Source: Symsagittifera roscoffensis
Taxonomy: Eukaryota; Xenacoelomorpha; Acoela; Convolutidae
Reading direction: 5' to 3'
Assembly: GCF_963678635.1 (NCBI RefSeq)
Contig: NC_087062.1
Span: forward strand, 62,903,253 to 62,967,252
DNA: 64,000 nucleotides
A program made the translations under genes and the position numbers. The notes below the pieces were generated by a model. That model searched no databases. It had not been told where the DNA came from and saw only the letters and a list, made by a program, of their open reading frames with translations. Positions 32,919 through 44,998 of this stretch are shown here, piece by piece (the stretch's first letter is position 1; each line of letters opens with the position of its first letter).

Positions 32919-34864
32919 TTAAACATTGCATATAATAAAGTCAATCTTTGTAAGATGTAGTTGAGTGTCTGAAAATGCTGCGGTTTCTGCAAGTTTTTTT
33001 AAGTTTTGATCAGTGGATTGTCTTTGTATTGTATCCATTTTTGTAAGAAGTTCTTGAAATTGTTGTGTGCGAATGTGATGTTGTATATCTGATCGAGAGT
33101 AAATACCTATTGATTGTAAATCTATATTTGGGTTTCTAGCAATAATTTTAACACTTTCTGGTGAAAATTTCTTTAATGGTGGCATAAGTGTAGGATATGG
33201 TGTGAGAAGATTATATTTATCTTCATCGGTGTTTAACTGTACAATATTGTGGCTATTTTCAAATCCACATGGGACAGCTGTATCCAAAAAATATATTCTT
33301 CTAGAAAGTGTGTCAACAAAATGTACTTTTTTTTTTGTAGAATATGGGGGGTTCTTTTGTAACATCTCTTGTCTTCAAATACATATAATGGTGATACTTT
33401 TTTTGTACATGTGTAGTACCATAGTATGTTTTCTCTGTCGATAAAATTTGATCTGTTTCCTGACAACAAATATCCTGCATGAGGTATTTTTAAAACTGCA
33501 AGTGCAAGTGATTTTAAAATTTGTGTTCGTTCAAGTTCACATAAGTGATGAAGCGTTTCTAGTTCTGATAGTGACATTTCTTGAAAAAATCTACTTATTT
33601 TATAGTCTAACTTCATGCCATAGTGAATTGCGCCAAAATATGTATTGTTCATGTGTGATAGTTCTTGTAAGCGTGTACTGCTTTTGTCTTGTGATCGAAG
33701 TTTTCCACCAGTTCTTCCTGTGTTTTTTAGAAATGGTACTGGGATGTATGAGTTTTCGTCATTTTTATTGTGATACGTTGGGTATTGGCTAATAATTAAT
33801 TTTCCTGTATTAATGTCGAAACTTTTTTCGCATTTGACAAGAAGTTGTGAGGATTGTGTTTTATAAAGTGGAGTGTTATATTTGTAAGCGAGTTCTGTTT
33901 CTGGGTAGACTTGAAAACGTGTCAATTTGTTTTCTATATTTTTGATATTTTGAAACGTTGATTGTTTTGTCTGATTTTTTCAGGGTTTATTTTATCATAA
34001 AGGATGGATTCAGTAAAGTATTTTTTGATGAAATTTGATCATTCTTGCGTGTATTCTTGCAACTTGAAATGTGGTACATGTGTCTTCGGGGAAAGAAACA
34101 ATTGTTGCTTGTGTTCTTGTTGTTGGATGGCATTATCCGTGGTCATTTTTACAGCGTAATTGTATTACACTATAAATTATACTATCGTCTTTTAAATCTC
34201 GTGTTAATTGTATTTTTTCCAATGGAGTTCTCCGAAAAAAAAAACATTATTTCTTGATATCCTTTGTTTTTTTTTGTGTCAGCTTTGCAATTAGAAGGGT
34301 TGTTTATACCAATCTGTGGTATCCATTTTTTATCTTGGAGATCATAAGTTAATCGTCCATGTGCGCCATGGAATGGGTATATGTCATCTAGTTTTATATG
34401 ACCTTGGTATCTTTCAAGTTCCGCTTGATGTGCAGAGTCTGGAAAAACTTGAGAATTTACCAATTTTCGGTTCGTGCTTTTTTTTGTGATTAATTTTAAT
34501 CGATTAGGTTCGTTTTTACAATCTTCAGGGATAAGGTGTAAAAGTCTTTCTATATTACTTTGATAGAAAGATTCGTGATCAAGTCTATTTTCGTTTCCAT
34601 TTGAGACTTGGGAACAATGTACTTTTTTCTCTGAGAATGTTGCTGTAAACTTGTATCCTGTTAATGTTGTATCTAAGGCTTTTGAATAAAGTGTGGCTAT
34701 TACATTTGTTGTTTCTATTTCTTGTGGTTCGGTTTCGCATTGAGTTACTTGGTTTATGGCGTGTTTATTTAGTGTTTTTTGTTCATTTTCTTCACAATCA
34801 TAATGGGTGACTAATAAGTCTTGTGGTCCTGTTCGAGGGGAAGGGTTTTTATGTGATGTTAGTT
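32919..34864 (-). pseudogene. Family C envelope-like glycoprotein ectodomain, broken
   Basis: A viral-type membrane glycoprotein remnant in at least three frames: 34,463-34,182, 33,925-33,233 and 33,365-32,919. Spaced cysteines occur, including a pair in the C-E-L-E-R segment (about 33,530) and in the D-K-R-C-Y segment (about 33,375), with potential N-glycosylation sites (NNT, NRS). A conserved helical block L-S-E-L-E-T-L lies at about 33,570. Its 5' edge follows TTTTTTCAG at 34,873-34,865, a good splice acceptor, as expected for a spliced env message. Frameshifts and stops make it non-functional. The layout suggests a captured rhabdo/chu-like or similar class of fusion glycoprotein, but that assignment is tentative. 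Confidence 0.6.
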
Positions 34865-34944
34865 CTGAAAAAATAAGGAGAGAGAAGTTTTAGAGGAAAA
34901 AAATAATTAAAAGATACATGTGTAGGATAGTCTCGAATATGGTG

Positions 34945-36975
34945 TTAGAATGTGATAAATCCAAGTGTCTTTTTTGTAAATGTATTGTATTTATAGATAG
35001 AGTCTGTTGTGATAAATGGGGGAGGCAATGATTGAGCTGTTATATTTGGTAGAGATAAGGGAAGAGGGTGATGTACTAAATTGTTTAAACTTACTGTTAA
35101 TTCAAATTGCAGTGTTACATTGTCTTGTGTAAGGATTTGTATGTTGTGTTCCTGTATGTCTTTAAGAATATCGTGTCTAGATTGTAATCTGTTGAGTGCC
35201 CAGTTATGTAGTCTGTTACTGTCGGTATGTTGACCAAATAATGGAGGGGGTGCTACGAAAGTACTCCAATCTAATCGTAGGTGTATATTACTGGTTAAAT
35301 GTTCCTTATATCTATCGTCTAAATTTATAGGGAAATTTGGAGGGAATGATGTTGTTGAGGTCTGACTCATTGAAGGGGTTGAAGGAAGTGAGAGGGTTTC
35401 TGGTAGTGACAAGGATGTATCTGATGAGATATTTATTGTGTCGTTTACCAAGTTTGGTTCACCTTGAGGGAAAACTTGTGTCATCCATTGTGGGAGATGT
35501 TTTGTTGAAGTTGGGGGTTAGAGGGATTTTCACGAACGGATGTGGGGGTTGATCCTAAGTAATCTGATGGTATGTTCGGAGTGTTCTGCTGTGAGTTAGA
35601 TGGTAATGGTGGGGGGTACTATGAATTGTACTACTGGAAAGATCTAGAGGATTTGGGGTTGGTGATGAGGGTATATTAAAATGAACTCTGGGAGATGTAA
35701 AATTTCTATTTCGTCTTGGATGTATGATTTGTCTATTTATTGTGGATGTATTTTTGTTTTGGTTTGGATGTCTTATTCTATTAAGACCTTGTCGAAGAGA
35801 AGGGTATATCTTGGTTCCTATTGTGGTTCGCTTAGGGGTGCGTGGCGAACCACAGGTTCTAAAGGTTTTGATAAAAGTGAATGTCTTTCCTCAAAAGTAT
35901 ATGGGTTTTCTTGAAATGAAATACGTGTTGATGATTGAGGGTGATTTGTCTGACTGGATGTTGATGTTGTCGGAGATTCCTGGGATGTCGTAGTCGGTGA
36001 GGACTGTTGTATGGTTGTTGATTAGAATTTTTGAAAAGTTCGAGGTGTTGACGAGGTGTTGACCAAAAAATGGAGAGGGTTGTTACGAATGTATTCCAAT
36101 CTAATCGTAGGGGTATACTATTGGTTAAATGTTACTTATATCTATCGTCTTATTTTGTAGAAAAATTTGGAGGAAATGATGTTGTTGAGGTTTGACTTAT
36201 GGAAGGGGTTGAAGGAAGTAAGAGGGTTTCTGGCAGTGACAAGGATGTATCTGAGGAGATATCTATTGGGTCGTTTATCATGTTTGGTTCACCTTGAGTG
36301 AAAGCTTGTGTCATCCAATGTGGGAGGTGTTGTGTTGAAGTTGGGGGTTAAAGGGATTTTCACGGATTTGTTCGGATGTGGGGGTTGATCCTAAGTAATC
36401 CGATGGTGGGTTCAGAATTTTTTTTTGAGGTGGATTGTAGTGATGGGGTACTTTGAATTGTACTACTGGAAAGATCTAAAGGATTTGGTGTTGGTGATGA
36501 GGGTATATTAAAATGAACTCTGGGAGTTGTAAAATTTTCTATTTCGTCTTGGATGTATAATTTGTCTATTTTTTTGTGGATGTATTTTGATTTTGACTTG
36601 AATGTTATGTTCTATCAAGGTCTTTCTGAAAAGAAAGGCATATATTTTATGTTTGTTTGTGTTGTGGTTGGCTTAGGGGTGCGTGGCGAACTACAGGTTC
36701 TAAAGGTTCTGATAATAGTGATTGTCTTTCCTCAAATGTATATGGGTTTTCTTGAAATGAAATACGTGTTGATGATTGAGGGTGATTTGTCTAACTGGAT
36801 GTTGGTGTTGTTGGAGATTCCTGGGATGTCGTAGTCGGTGGGGACTGTTGTGTGGGTTATTGATTAGCAATTTAGAAAGTTTTTTCTTTAAACTTTTACC
36901 TATGATGAAAAATGATGTTGATTATAATATTCTTCTATGAAACTGATTAAAAGTATTGTTGCTAGTGCAAAAATA
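34945..36975 (-). pseudogene. Family C Ser/Thr/Pro-rich protein, tandemly duplicated
   Basis: ORF 35,484-34,945 (179 codons, starts MTQVFPQGEPN) is Ser/Thr/Pro-rich then helical. A diverged second copy of the same DNA sits upstream on this strand: 36,863-36,056 matches 36,024-35,226 (landmark TCCAATCTAATCGTAGG at 36,095 and 35,262). In the copy, stops interrupt the frame. Its role is unknown; it may be a cytoplasmic tail or a separate small protein. Confidence 0.5.
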
Positions 36976-37327
36976 TTAATGCTTTTTTCATACATTTACA
37001 TATTATCAGGATTAGGATTATTAGGGGTGTGAAAATTATTACTAAAATAAGAAAAATGTCTTTCTTATTGACCAATTGTCTTAACATTTAGATAGTTGTT
37101 GAAGTATCGTACCTGAGGAGGTGGTCAAGAATTTTTGCAAGGGTGAGGTAGGTTTTATAAAGTGAATTCAAAATTATGAAAAAACTGCAAAAAATTATAT
37201 AGAGAAAGAAAAATAGTTCGAAAGTATCACTAATGAAAAAAATGATGATTTGAAAAAAAATTGATATGATTGAAAAAAGTTTTGAAGTTATATTTCTTAG
37301 AAGGCTGACTGATTTCGAAAGAAGCAT
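36976..37327 (-). pseudogene. Family C membrane-anchor-like segment
   Basis: 37,327-37,088 encodes a strongly hydrophobic 79-codon stretch. It is followed, after a stop, by a clean single transmembrane helix at about 37,065-36,985 (ILVIIFTPLIILILIICKC) with a short Cys/Lys tail. This looks like the C-terminal anchor of an envelope protein, yet it lies before, not after, the glycoprotein ectodomain, so the env region is rearranged or two env modules once existed. Confidence 0.45.
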
Positions 37328-38579
37328 TTGAGAAATGATTCGTTCTTTCCAAATTATTTATTTTCTTTTTGAGGCAAAATTCGAGTGTGGGCGGATTGTT
37401 TTTTGATTTTTGACAAGTGGATTGAATATGGGCAATTTTTGTTGAAGAGAAATCTGAAGGTCTAGGAGTGAGCTTTCTGATTATTTTATTGGATGATCGG
37501 GGGTATCACGGAGTTATTCGTACTTTCGGCTAAATGATCAAGTCACACTTTTTCTTTAGGCTTATTCAATAATTTTCCTTTAGGGAAATTCGGAATGTAA
37601 GTTGGGACAATATTGTTGATCTTTGTACTAGTTGATAGGGGAGGGTTGTAATTTCAAAAATTTGTTTATTCCGGTTGTCAAATATGAATTTGTTGCTTAT
37701 TTTTGACCTGGAGGTCTTTTAGTTATAGTTACATATATGTTTGAAGTTTGTAAAGTGTCGGCGAAAGAAGTGGTGTCAAAATGAGGTGTTGTTTAGATAG
37801 CTTCTGATTGGCTAAAGTTGAATCAGTTTTTCAAGAGTATTGGCATGAGATTTTAGGAAAAAGAAGAAGGATTGTAATAATTTTGAAAGTTCAAGAATGA
37901 TAATTAATTAGAAGGAGCCTTTTGGAATTCGACTTTTAGATTGTGGAATGAAGGTTTTGTAATCTTTTCGTGGTTGATTTCGAAGTCGCGATGATTGTCG
38001 TTTTTGAGATTTTCTTTTATCTCTTGTACTAAATTTTTTTCTTCTAATTTTCGTTTTTTTTTGTTCCGAGGTATTTGCTTTTTGCTTTTTTAGGGTTTTT
38101 TGTCGGGTATTTTCTTTAATTTTTGTTTCTAAAACTAGTGGTGAACAATTTACATCATTTTTTTTGTTTTTGATTTATATCTGAGTTGTCGTGGACATTT
38201 TTGAGTCTTGTAAAGGAGTATTAGTGTGTTAGATCACGAAGAGCGTATTCTTTTGGGTAATAGGGTAAAAGATTGTTTCTATGTTGAACAATTTCTTTTT
38301 ATTTGAATCAATAGGTTTATATGTTACATCAGTGGGTTTGTCAATAATGATCCTTTTCGGATTGGTTGTAATTTTTTAGATATACTTTTTTGTAAAACAA
38401 CATTTTGTATTAAGTTAACTGTTCCAACTTTTAAATTCGTGGCTGGTGTGAATCGTGAATTTATTTGAGAAAAAAAACATTCCGTCTTTGTAATTGTTCT
38501 TTGGCGTTTTTTTGATAAACTTCATTGTGTTTTTTATCTCTGTTTAAAATCTATTCGGTATGTGTGCCGTAGGCTAATT
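37328..38579. other. Family C region between integrase and membrane anchor, no clear ORF
   Basis: AT-rich, with no ORF above about 60 codons on either strand and no recognisable motif except scattered basic stretches on the - strand near 38,000-38,100 that could be the decayed integrase C-terminus. Confidence 0.4.
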
Positions 38580-39420
38580 TTAAGATTTATGGGTGATGAA
38601 AATGATCTTCATTGTGTGTATGTAATGGTAGATTATAACACATTGATTCGTTTGTAGGTTGGCAATAACCTTGTGTGTTTTTGAGGAGTTTGCTGTGAGC
38701 ATTATTGGTTTCCGTGGCTTTTGATTAAAAACCATTCCATAAGGTGATAATTCTGAGCTTCTTTTTATTTGTGAATTGTAAGCCAAGGGGAATAATTTTA
38801 CATCTGTTGACCATTCAGTATATTTTGTATCGTTTCCGTTTATGATACATCTGATGTATTCTTGTAGTGAACGGTTCATTTTCTCGACTAAACCATTAGT
38901 CAAAGAGCATGAGATGTTCGTGGTTTGGACTTAATGTTATATAAATGGCATAATGTCATTATTTCATTATTGATGAATTCAGTGCCATTATCTGTGAAAA
39001 GGACTTCTGGTAATCCAAATTTCGCTATCCAGTGTTCATAAAGTGTTGTATATGAATAATAAGCATTACAATGATGTACTGGGTTAAGTGCTACCTAGTG
39101 TGTGAATGCGTCTACTATTACCATTATATCTGAGTTTCCTTCTGAGGATGAAGATATTGGTCCTTTTGCATCGAATGATATTCTGTGGTTAAATTATAAA
39201 CTTTGTCCTTTAAAATCTTGTTTTTCTGCTATTTGTTTTTGATGTGGGTATGGTTTATTTGATTGGCATGATAAGCAATCGTTGCATAATACTTCGATCC
39301 AAATCGGTGCAATTGGAAAGTAAAATTTTGAATAAAACTTGAGTATGTTTTTTCTGATCCTGCATGTCCTTTAGTGTTTAAGGAATGTGAGATGTGAAAT
39401 TCTATGAGTATCATACTTAG
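38580..39420 (-). pseudogene. Family C integrase remnant
   Basis: HHCC finger: HISHSLNTKGHAG at about 39,402-39,360 and, after a frameshift, LCNDCLSCQ at about 39,285-39,258. The core is recognisable with all three acidic residues: SFDAKGP (about 39,175), FTDNGTEF (about 39,000-38,978) and TNGLVEKMNRSLQEY (Glu at about 38,885). A stop replaces the Trp of the DAFTHW-like block. It was a Ty3/gypsy-type D,D-35-E integrase that inserted the cDNA; now dead. Confidence 0.8.
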
Positions 39421-40059
39421 TGATAAACAGGGTACTTTTAAATCAGGTGTTTGGTATTCTAAAATATTTGTGTTTTATTTTATGGATGTATTATTGAGTT
39501 TTCCAAAACATCTAAGAAGTGTTTTGTTTCCTAGAATTGTGATATCTGCTTTTATCGGTTTTGTTTTATAAATGTGCCAAGCCTTTAATTGTCTAATGAG
39601 TGGGTCAAGGTTTTGGTATTTTTATAGTAGTTCAAGTGTCATTTTCAATTTCCATTTTTGAGAGAGGTATGTTAGGGTCATGGAGGTTAAAAACTTGATT
39701 TATTACGTGATTTGAATCGTTGTCTGGGGGTCCTGATAAATTTATATTATCAGTTAGATTTTCTTTTTCTATTAACGGGAATAGGTCTGTTCTGTACATT
39801 TTTTGTTTGAGTGGTTTTGGATGTGTATCGTTTTTCATCCATGATGAATAAGGGATCGGTTGAAATGTAGAGTTTCCAAAGAGGCCTGCTTCCTAGCGGT
39901 TTTTTTGGCAATCTAAATATAATGGGAAGTCTTCTAAATTATTTATTTGTGTATGATCAACGTCAGTTTTTACTGCATATTTGCATTCCAGTCTTGGTGA
40001 TGTTTCGTCTTTTGTAAGGAAAAACTTAATATTTTGTGGTATTTCCACTGTTGTTTTTC

Positions 40060-40440
40060 TTATTAATAATTCAGGTGGTGTGTTTCTGCTGAGTGTATCT
40101 GGTAGTGCAAGATTTTTTCCTGTTGACCAAACTATACGTAGGTTTGGAAATTTCATTAAAATTAGTCGAAATATATTAACTATATGGTTTGGATTTGATT
40201 TCTGTGTGAAGAGAAAAATTAAGGGTTTATGGTCTGTGAAGAGAACTGTTGATGTTTTGATCCAATTATTAAAAATTCATATTCTGTGAGAGTGTGTATT
40301 ATAGCTGTGTATTCTCTCATAAGAGTAGAGAGTCTAAGTTCAGCTTGAGTAAATAGTCTTGAGTTTGCTGAAATAAGATTCGTTTTGCTTGTTCCAATAA
40401 TGATGCTCCGATGCCAAAATTTGAGGCGTCACACACCGCA
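40060..40440 (-). pseudogene. Family C RNase H remnant
   Basis: AVCDASNFGIGASLLEQ with the first catalytic Asp codon at 40,430-40,428. The C-terminal block NLALPDTLSRN, with the last Asp, is at about 40,105-40,075. The Glu-containing helix between them is frameshifted. Confidence 0.7.
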
Positions 40441-40769
40441 AAAATTGGTTGGTCTGGATCTGGAATAGTATTTGATATTTTTTCAGTGAGGAAAGTTTCT
40501 ATCTCTTCAAATCAATTTTGATGTTCTGTTGTCCATTCGAAATTTTTTTATAGACGTATTAGATGTTGCATTTTATAGACGTATTTATTTAAGAAGTTAA
40601 GCGTTCTTGGATTTTCTTTTTATTTGATGGAGGTTGAAGTTTGATCATTGCGTCTATGCGGGATTGTATTGGAGTTATTGTATTTCCTTCTATAATATAT
40701 CCATGGAATTTTACACGGGTTGTGATTTATCCGGAGCTACTTTCATGTTTTCTTTAAGTAGTTTTTGAT

Positions 40770-41400
40770 GATATTTATCTAAGACATTAAACTTTTGTTT
40801 TTTTTTGTCTGTGATTGCATGAAAACATCGTCTAAATATGTTATGACGTTTTTACTGAGAACGAGTGGTCTAAAAATTTTTTTCATGAATGCTGAGAATG
40901 CTGCTCGTCCTTGGAAGATTCCATAGAAAAGTCTATTAAACTCGTATTTTTGGTTTCCAATAACGAATTGTGTCAAACTTCGCGATTGTTTTTCCAGTGG
41001 CATTTGATTATATGCACTGTTCATGTCGGCTGTTGTGAAGTATTTTCCGTTTATTTTTGTGAGAATAACTTGAATTGGTTCTATGGGCCAATTAGGTTTG
41101 GATTCATCGATGAGTGCATTGAGGTATCTTGTGTCTAAAACAATTTTTAATATGATTCTCTTTTAGCTAAAATAGTATTAGGATTTATGAATGGGCTTCC
41201 TTTGGGTTGTTCTTCTTTATTTACTGGGGAAATGATTTCATATTGTTCTACTATGTCTAGTAATCTATTGACTTTATCTTGCAAGTGAATTGGGACTTTA
41301 CTTGCTCGTTGCTTTTTGAAAATTGCGTCAAGTTTCAGAGGTAGATGTAGTAGTGAATTTTGTTTTCAACATCAAATTTAGATGTGGCGTAAACCATTGG
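40770..41400 (-). pseudogene. Family C reverse transcriptase remnant
   Basis: Motifs in order on the - strand: KGSPFINPNTILAKR (about 41,205-41,160), TADMNSAYNQMPL (motif A Asp, about 41,030-40,995), EFNRLFYGIFQGRAAFSAFM (motif B, about 40,950-40,890) and YLDD (motif C) at 40,838-40,827. Both catalytic blocks are intact but the surrounding frame is broken by several stops. YLDDVF with FQGRAAFSAFM is typical of gypsy/errantivirus-type pol. Confidence 0.8.
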
Positions 41401-41999
41401 TTATGTTGGTTGCAGTTCGACTAGTTGTTCAAATTCTTTTTGTGTATTTTGAGAGCGTGGAAAATTAAACATTGTAAGGAATTTTTGTTGTTCAGTAGTA
41501 AATTTTAGGAATTGTTGATTGACATATACCCAATAATTTCAAAATTTTATTTACTCTTTATGCTACTTGTGGGCTAGTAGCATAAAGAGTATGCTACTTG
41601 TAGGCTAAATTGTTGCATTTGTTTCGCAAAAACCTAAAAGTCCTAGAGGTAATGTTATTTTGTATGGATAATTTTTGTAAACATGAAATGAGATTATTTC
41701 CGGTGTGTATTTTTCATGTACTTAATGGATGAGATGGTCACTCGGAAAAACTTGTGACTTGGCTTGAGTTCAAGTTCTGACGTTTTTAGTCGTTGTTTGT
41801 TCTGTTTCATGTTATATTGATGGTGTTGACTTACTGAAAAGTTATATACGTATCCTGCTAGTGGTTACAGATGTCTTCGTTCGTGGTTATATATAAGGTA
41901 GAATTTGGAAAAAAATGGTGGTTGTTTATTTAGTCTTTGGAAGAATGTAAGTTATGAGTTTTTTTATTCTTGTGTAATTGTCTATTATATATATTTTGC

Positions 42000-42340
42000 T
42001 ATTTAAAATATTAATAGTGGGAATACATTTAGTAATAAATGGTATTCCAACGATATTATGTTTTATATCTGTGATGTGGAAAGTTTGTTTGAAAGGTTTG
42101 GTTAAAAATTTATTCTGTTCTATTGTTCGAGTGGGAATAAGGAATAATTGGATTTTTCCAAACTTAGTTAAACATGATCTTATTTGCTTGAAGTTTTAGA
42201 GAGTATCATTTTTGGATGTAAGGTTTGTATTTAATTCCATGTAGGGAGTTTATTATATTTGATTCTGCCCCTGAGTCTATTAAAATATCAATTTCGAGGT
42301 CTGGTGATTGAAAATCTTTCTTTTTTAGACTTTTTAAAAG
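42000..42340 (-). pseudogene. Family C aspartic protease remnant
   Basis: LEIDILIDSGAESNIIN, with the catalytic DSGA encoded at 42,277-42,266. The flap region downstream is broken by a stop and frameshifts. The fold is a retropepsin that would process Gag-Pol. Confidence 0.75.
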
Positions 42341-43260
42341 AAGTGGGATTGTTCAGTTTTTTTTTGGGTATTTGTATTTTATTTGATGTATTCTGATATA
42401 TATTGTTTGTGCTTGAAGTTCCTTTAAGTTCTTGTTCGGTATAATCTGTTGTTTCTTGAATATTATAAGGGTTTTGGAAATGGTCATTATTGTTTTGGTA
42501 ATAATTCGATTCTTTTGGTGCTTCGTATCCATTTTCAATCTGAAGCATGTTTATTGAAAGCGTGTTTTCTGTTTCGCTTTGATCGTCTGTGGATTGGCAA
42601 ATTACAAGATTTAAGTGTAATTCTGTGGTCTCTGCCTTATCAATATCGGGAGGGTTTGATTGAGTTTCTTCAGTTGATTTTACTGGGTTAATTTGTCTTT
42701 GATGTTTAGATGTACTACATCTATAGTTTTTTTGTGAATTTTGATATTGTGTATTATTTCTGTGCGGTGATTGAGAAAAATTTCTTTGACGATTTTGATA
42801 ATTTGAATTTCTATTCTGAGAGTTGTCACGTGATCTATTGTGATAAATATTATAGTTTGATCTGTTGTTTGAATAGTTTCGTGATCTATTAATTTGATAT
42901 TGTCTGTTCCTTTTGTTTGAATAGTTTCTGTTTCTATTGTATGAGGAATTTCTAGAACGATCGTTTAAATAATATCTGTTTTGGGGGTTTGATTTTGAAC
43001 GAATCCTGTTATTGTTTGAGTAGTTGCTTCTATTTGAGTTTGATCTTGAATAGTTATTTCAATAATGATTGTTTTGACTGTTTGATCGACTATATCTATT
43101 TTGTGAGAAATTTCGTGAATTTCTTTGATCTGGGGATCTTCCACGATGGTTATATCTGTAGGGTGATTGTTGTCTAGAGGTATTATAGATATCACGAAGG
43201 GGTTTCCATGAACTATTGTTACTGTGTATGTTTTTGTTTGGTAGATTTTGAACTTTTTTT
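42341..43260 (-). pseudogene. Family C Asn/Arg/Ser-rich Gag-Pol linker
   Basis: On the - strand this reads as long Asn/Arg/Ser/Tyr-rich stretches (NYSNNRSNYN, NRSRDNSQNRN) and then an acidic segment before the protease (ORF 42,548-42,288). The low-complexity basic region probably bound RNA as a nucleocapsid tail. Frames shift repeatedly. Confidence 0.6.
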
Positions 43261-44205
43261 CATGTATTGGTAAAATGGTTTATTTGGTTCTCTATGTTTT
43301 TGTGGTTTGTTCTGATTATCTTTTTGTTTCTGTCTACGTTCAGCAATGCTGTGTCCGTATCTACGGCAAAATTTACACTTTTTTTTGAATGATGGTTTGC
43401 CTTTACAATTTTGGTTTTCTCGTAACTGTTCAAAATTTTGTTGATTTTTTCGTTTAAATCAGTATCAGAGTCGTTGATATTGTGTTTGTGTGAAGTAGTG
43501 ATTTGGATGTTGTTTACATCTTGTAATTTTAAATTTTCAGTTTTTTCCAGTTTCATTGTGATTTTGGCTTGTTCTACTTTATCTACTAGTTTTCTGAAGT
43601 CTATATCGTGTTCTCGAATTGAAGATGGATGTGATGCTCTCGTTTTTTTTGCTAATTTCCGTAGTTGAGGTGTTAGAGTCATCATTAATTTTTCTGTCGT
43701 TTTTGTGTTCTTATAATCATGCGTATTAAGGGAATATGCTTTTCTTACTAGTGTTTCAGTTTTTACTGCAGTTCGTTTAATTGTTTCATTTGGGATTCTA
43801 CGAATTTCATTGCATAAGACTCTTTGTTGTTGTTTGTTTCTTTCTGAGTCCACCATTTTAAAAAATTCTTGTATGAATCTTTTCCAATCTGACTTAATAT
43901 CTATAATAAAACTGAAAACCATTTTTGGCTGCACCATTAAGTGTGGTTTGAATTAGAGCTGTGCGTCTATGTATCCAAATTTGATGAAGTGGTGTATTTA
44001 CTGGTTTAATACCTATAATTAAAATTAAGTTGGCTGTGACTGCATTTAAATAATCTATTACTGAGTATTCAGGGTCTGTTCCTGTGAATACCCTTAGTGG
44101 TTTATTTGAAGATATAGAGGATCCGCACACATAAAGTTTGGATTCATAGTCATTTGTAGTGATTCTGCGGCATTTGGTATTTGAGAAAAAATTGTAAGTT
44201 GGGTT
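43260..44205 (-). pseudogene. Family C gag capsid and zinc knuckle, part 2
   Basis: ORFs 44,229-43,894 and 43,937-43,260 give a retrotransposon-Gag capsid: FTGTDPEYSVIDYLNAV at about 44,080-44,030, then a Trp-Lys-Arg-Phe helix and an RVLCNEIRRIPNE segment. A CX2CX4HX4C knuckle at 43,377-43,336 reads in another frame and has lost its last Cys (CKFCRRYGHSIAER). The upstream half of gag is on the far side of the family B insertion, at 62,421-64,000. The first few codons of the 44,229 ORF belong to the family B LTR, not to gag. Confidence 0.75.
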
Positions 44206-44980
44206 TGTGCCATTCCGCCGGATTGGCACAGCCTAAATTTCCGGCACAACGCGAGAATAGAATTAGGGACCTTGACGATCCTTTATTAGTAAAAAGGAGG
44301 GTCAGAATGTTCTGGGATTTTAAATTTTCGAATTGTGACGTCGAATTGTGACGTCTCATTTCTGAGAAATGCTAAAACGGCCATTTTGAGGCGAGAAACA
44401 GACAAAAACAGAACAACAGCTGAAATAGTGAAAAACCGTCGAACGGGAACGAAATAAAAAACGAAGCCTCTTATCGTGACAATCACGCACGATAAGACAG
44501 CTAATTAGAGACAACAGGTGGAGAGGAGGCTTCAGTGGGGAAGGAGTAAAGAGCAGTATCCTCCCGTGCCACGAATTGGGAGTAATAACGACGCTATTAC
44601 AGGGAAATCACGGAAGCGGAGTCTCGGCCCCCCAGAGACAGTATATGGTGAAGGACTATAAAGAACTGACTTTTTAGCTACCCTGATGCCATCAACATTT
44701 TGAATTAACACCAGTATTATTTGATATTTTAGAATATGAGTAGCTAGAAAGAGGAAAGGGTCAATCCATCTGCAATGGATTTAATATAGATCTGTCACCA
44801 AAAACATAGTAAAATAGGATATTTGAGCCGTGATTTTAATAGCAATCATGTATTCTGAGGATCCGAGACCCAGCTATGTGGTTGTATTCGCATGTAAACG
44901 GAAGCTGAATGAAAGTCGTTTGACTGATGGCCTAAAAATAGTAACTTTTCACTTAGCCCTAGACAGACCAGAAAATCAAC
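44206..44980 (+). repeat. Family B 5' LTR
   Basis: 775 bp, directly repeated at 61,651-62,420. It starts TGTGCCATTCC, contains CCGGCACAACGCGAGAATAG, a TATAAAG box at 44,657-44,663 (conserved as TATAAAG in the 3' copy), and ends GACCAGAAAATCAAC. A 13-bp tandem echo (TGTGACGTCGAAT) is present here but not in the 3' LTR. LTR divergence is visible (many substitutions and small indels), so insertion is not recent. Confidence 0.9.
44657..44663 (+). promoter_or_regulatory. TATA-like box in family B 5' LTR
   Basis: TATAAAG in the context GGACTATAAAGAACTG, identical in the 3' LTR at about 62,099. It is a likely core promoter element placing the RNA start about 30 bases further on; inferred from sequence only. 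Confidence 0.45.
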
Positions 44981-44998
44981 TGGATAGGTCGAGACGGT
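44981..44998 (+). other. Candidate primer-binding site of family B
   Basis: TGGATAGGTCGAGACGGT directly follows the LTR end and starts with TGG, as a tRNA-primed PBS should. I cannot name the tRNA from memory. Confidence 0.45.
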
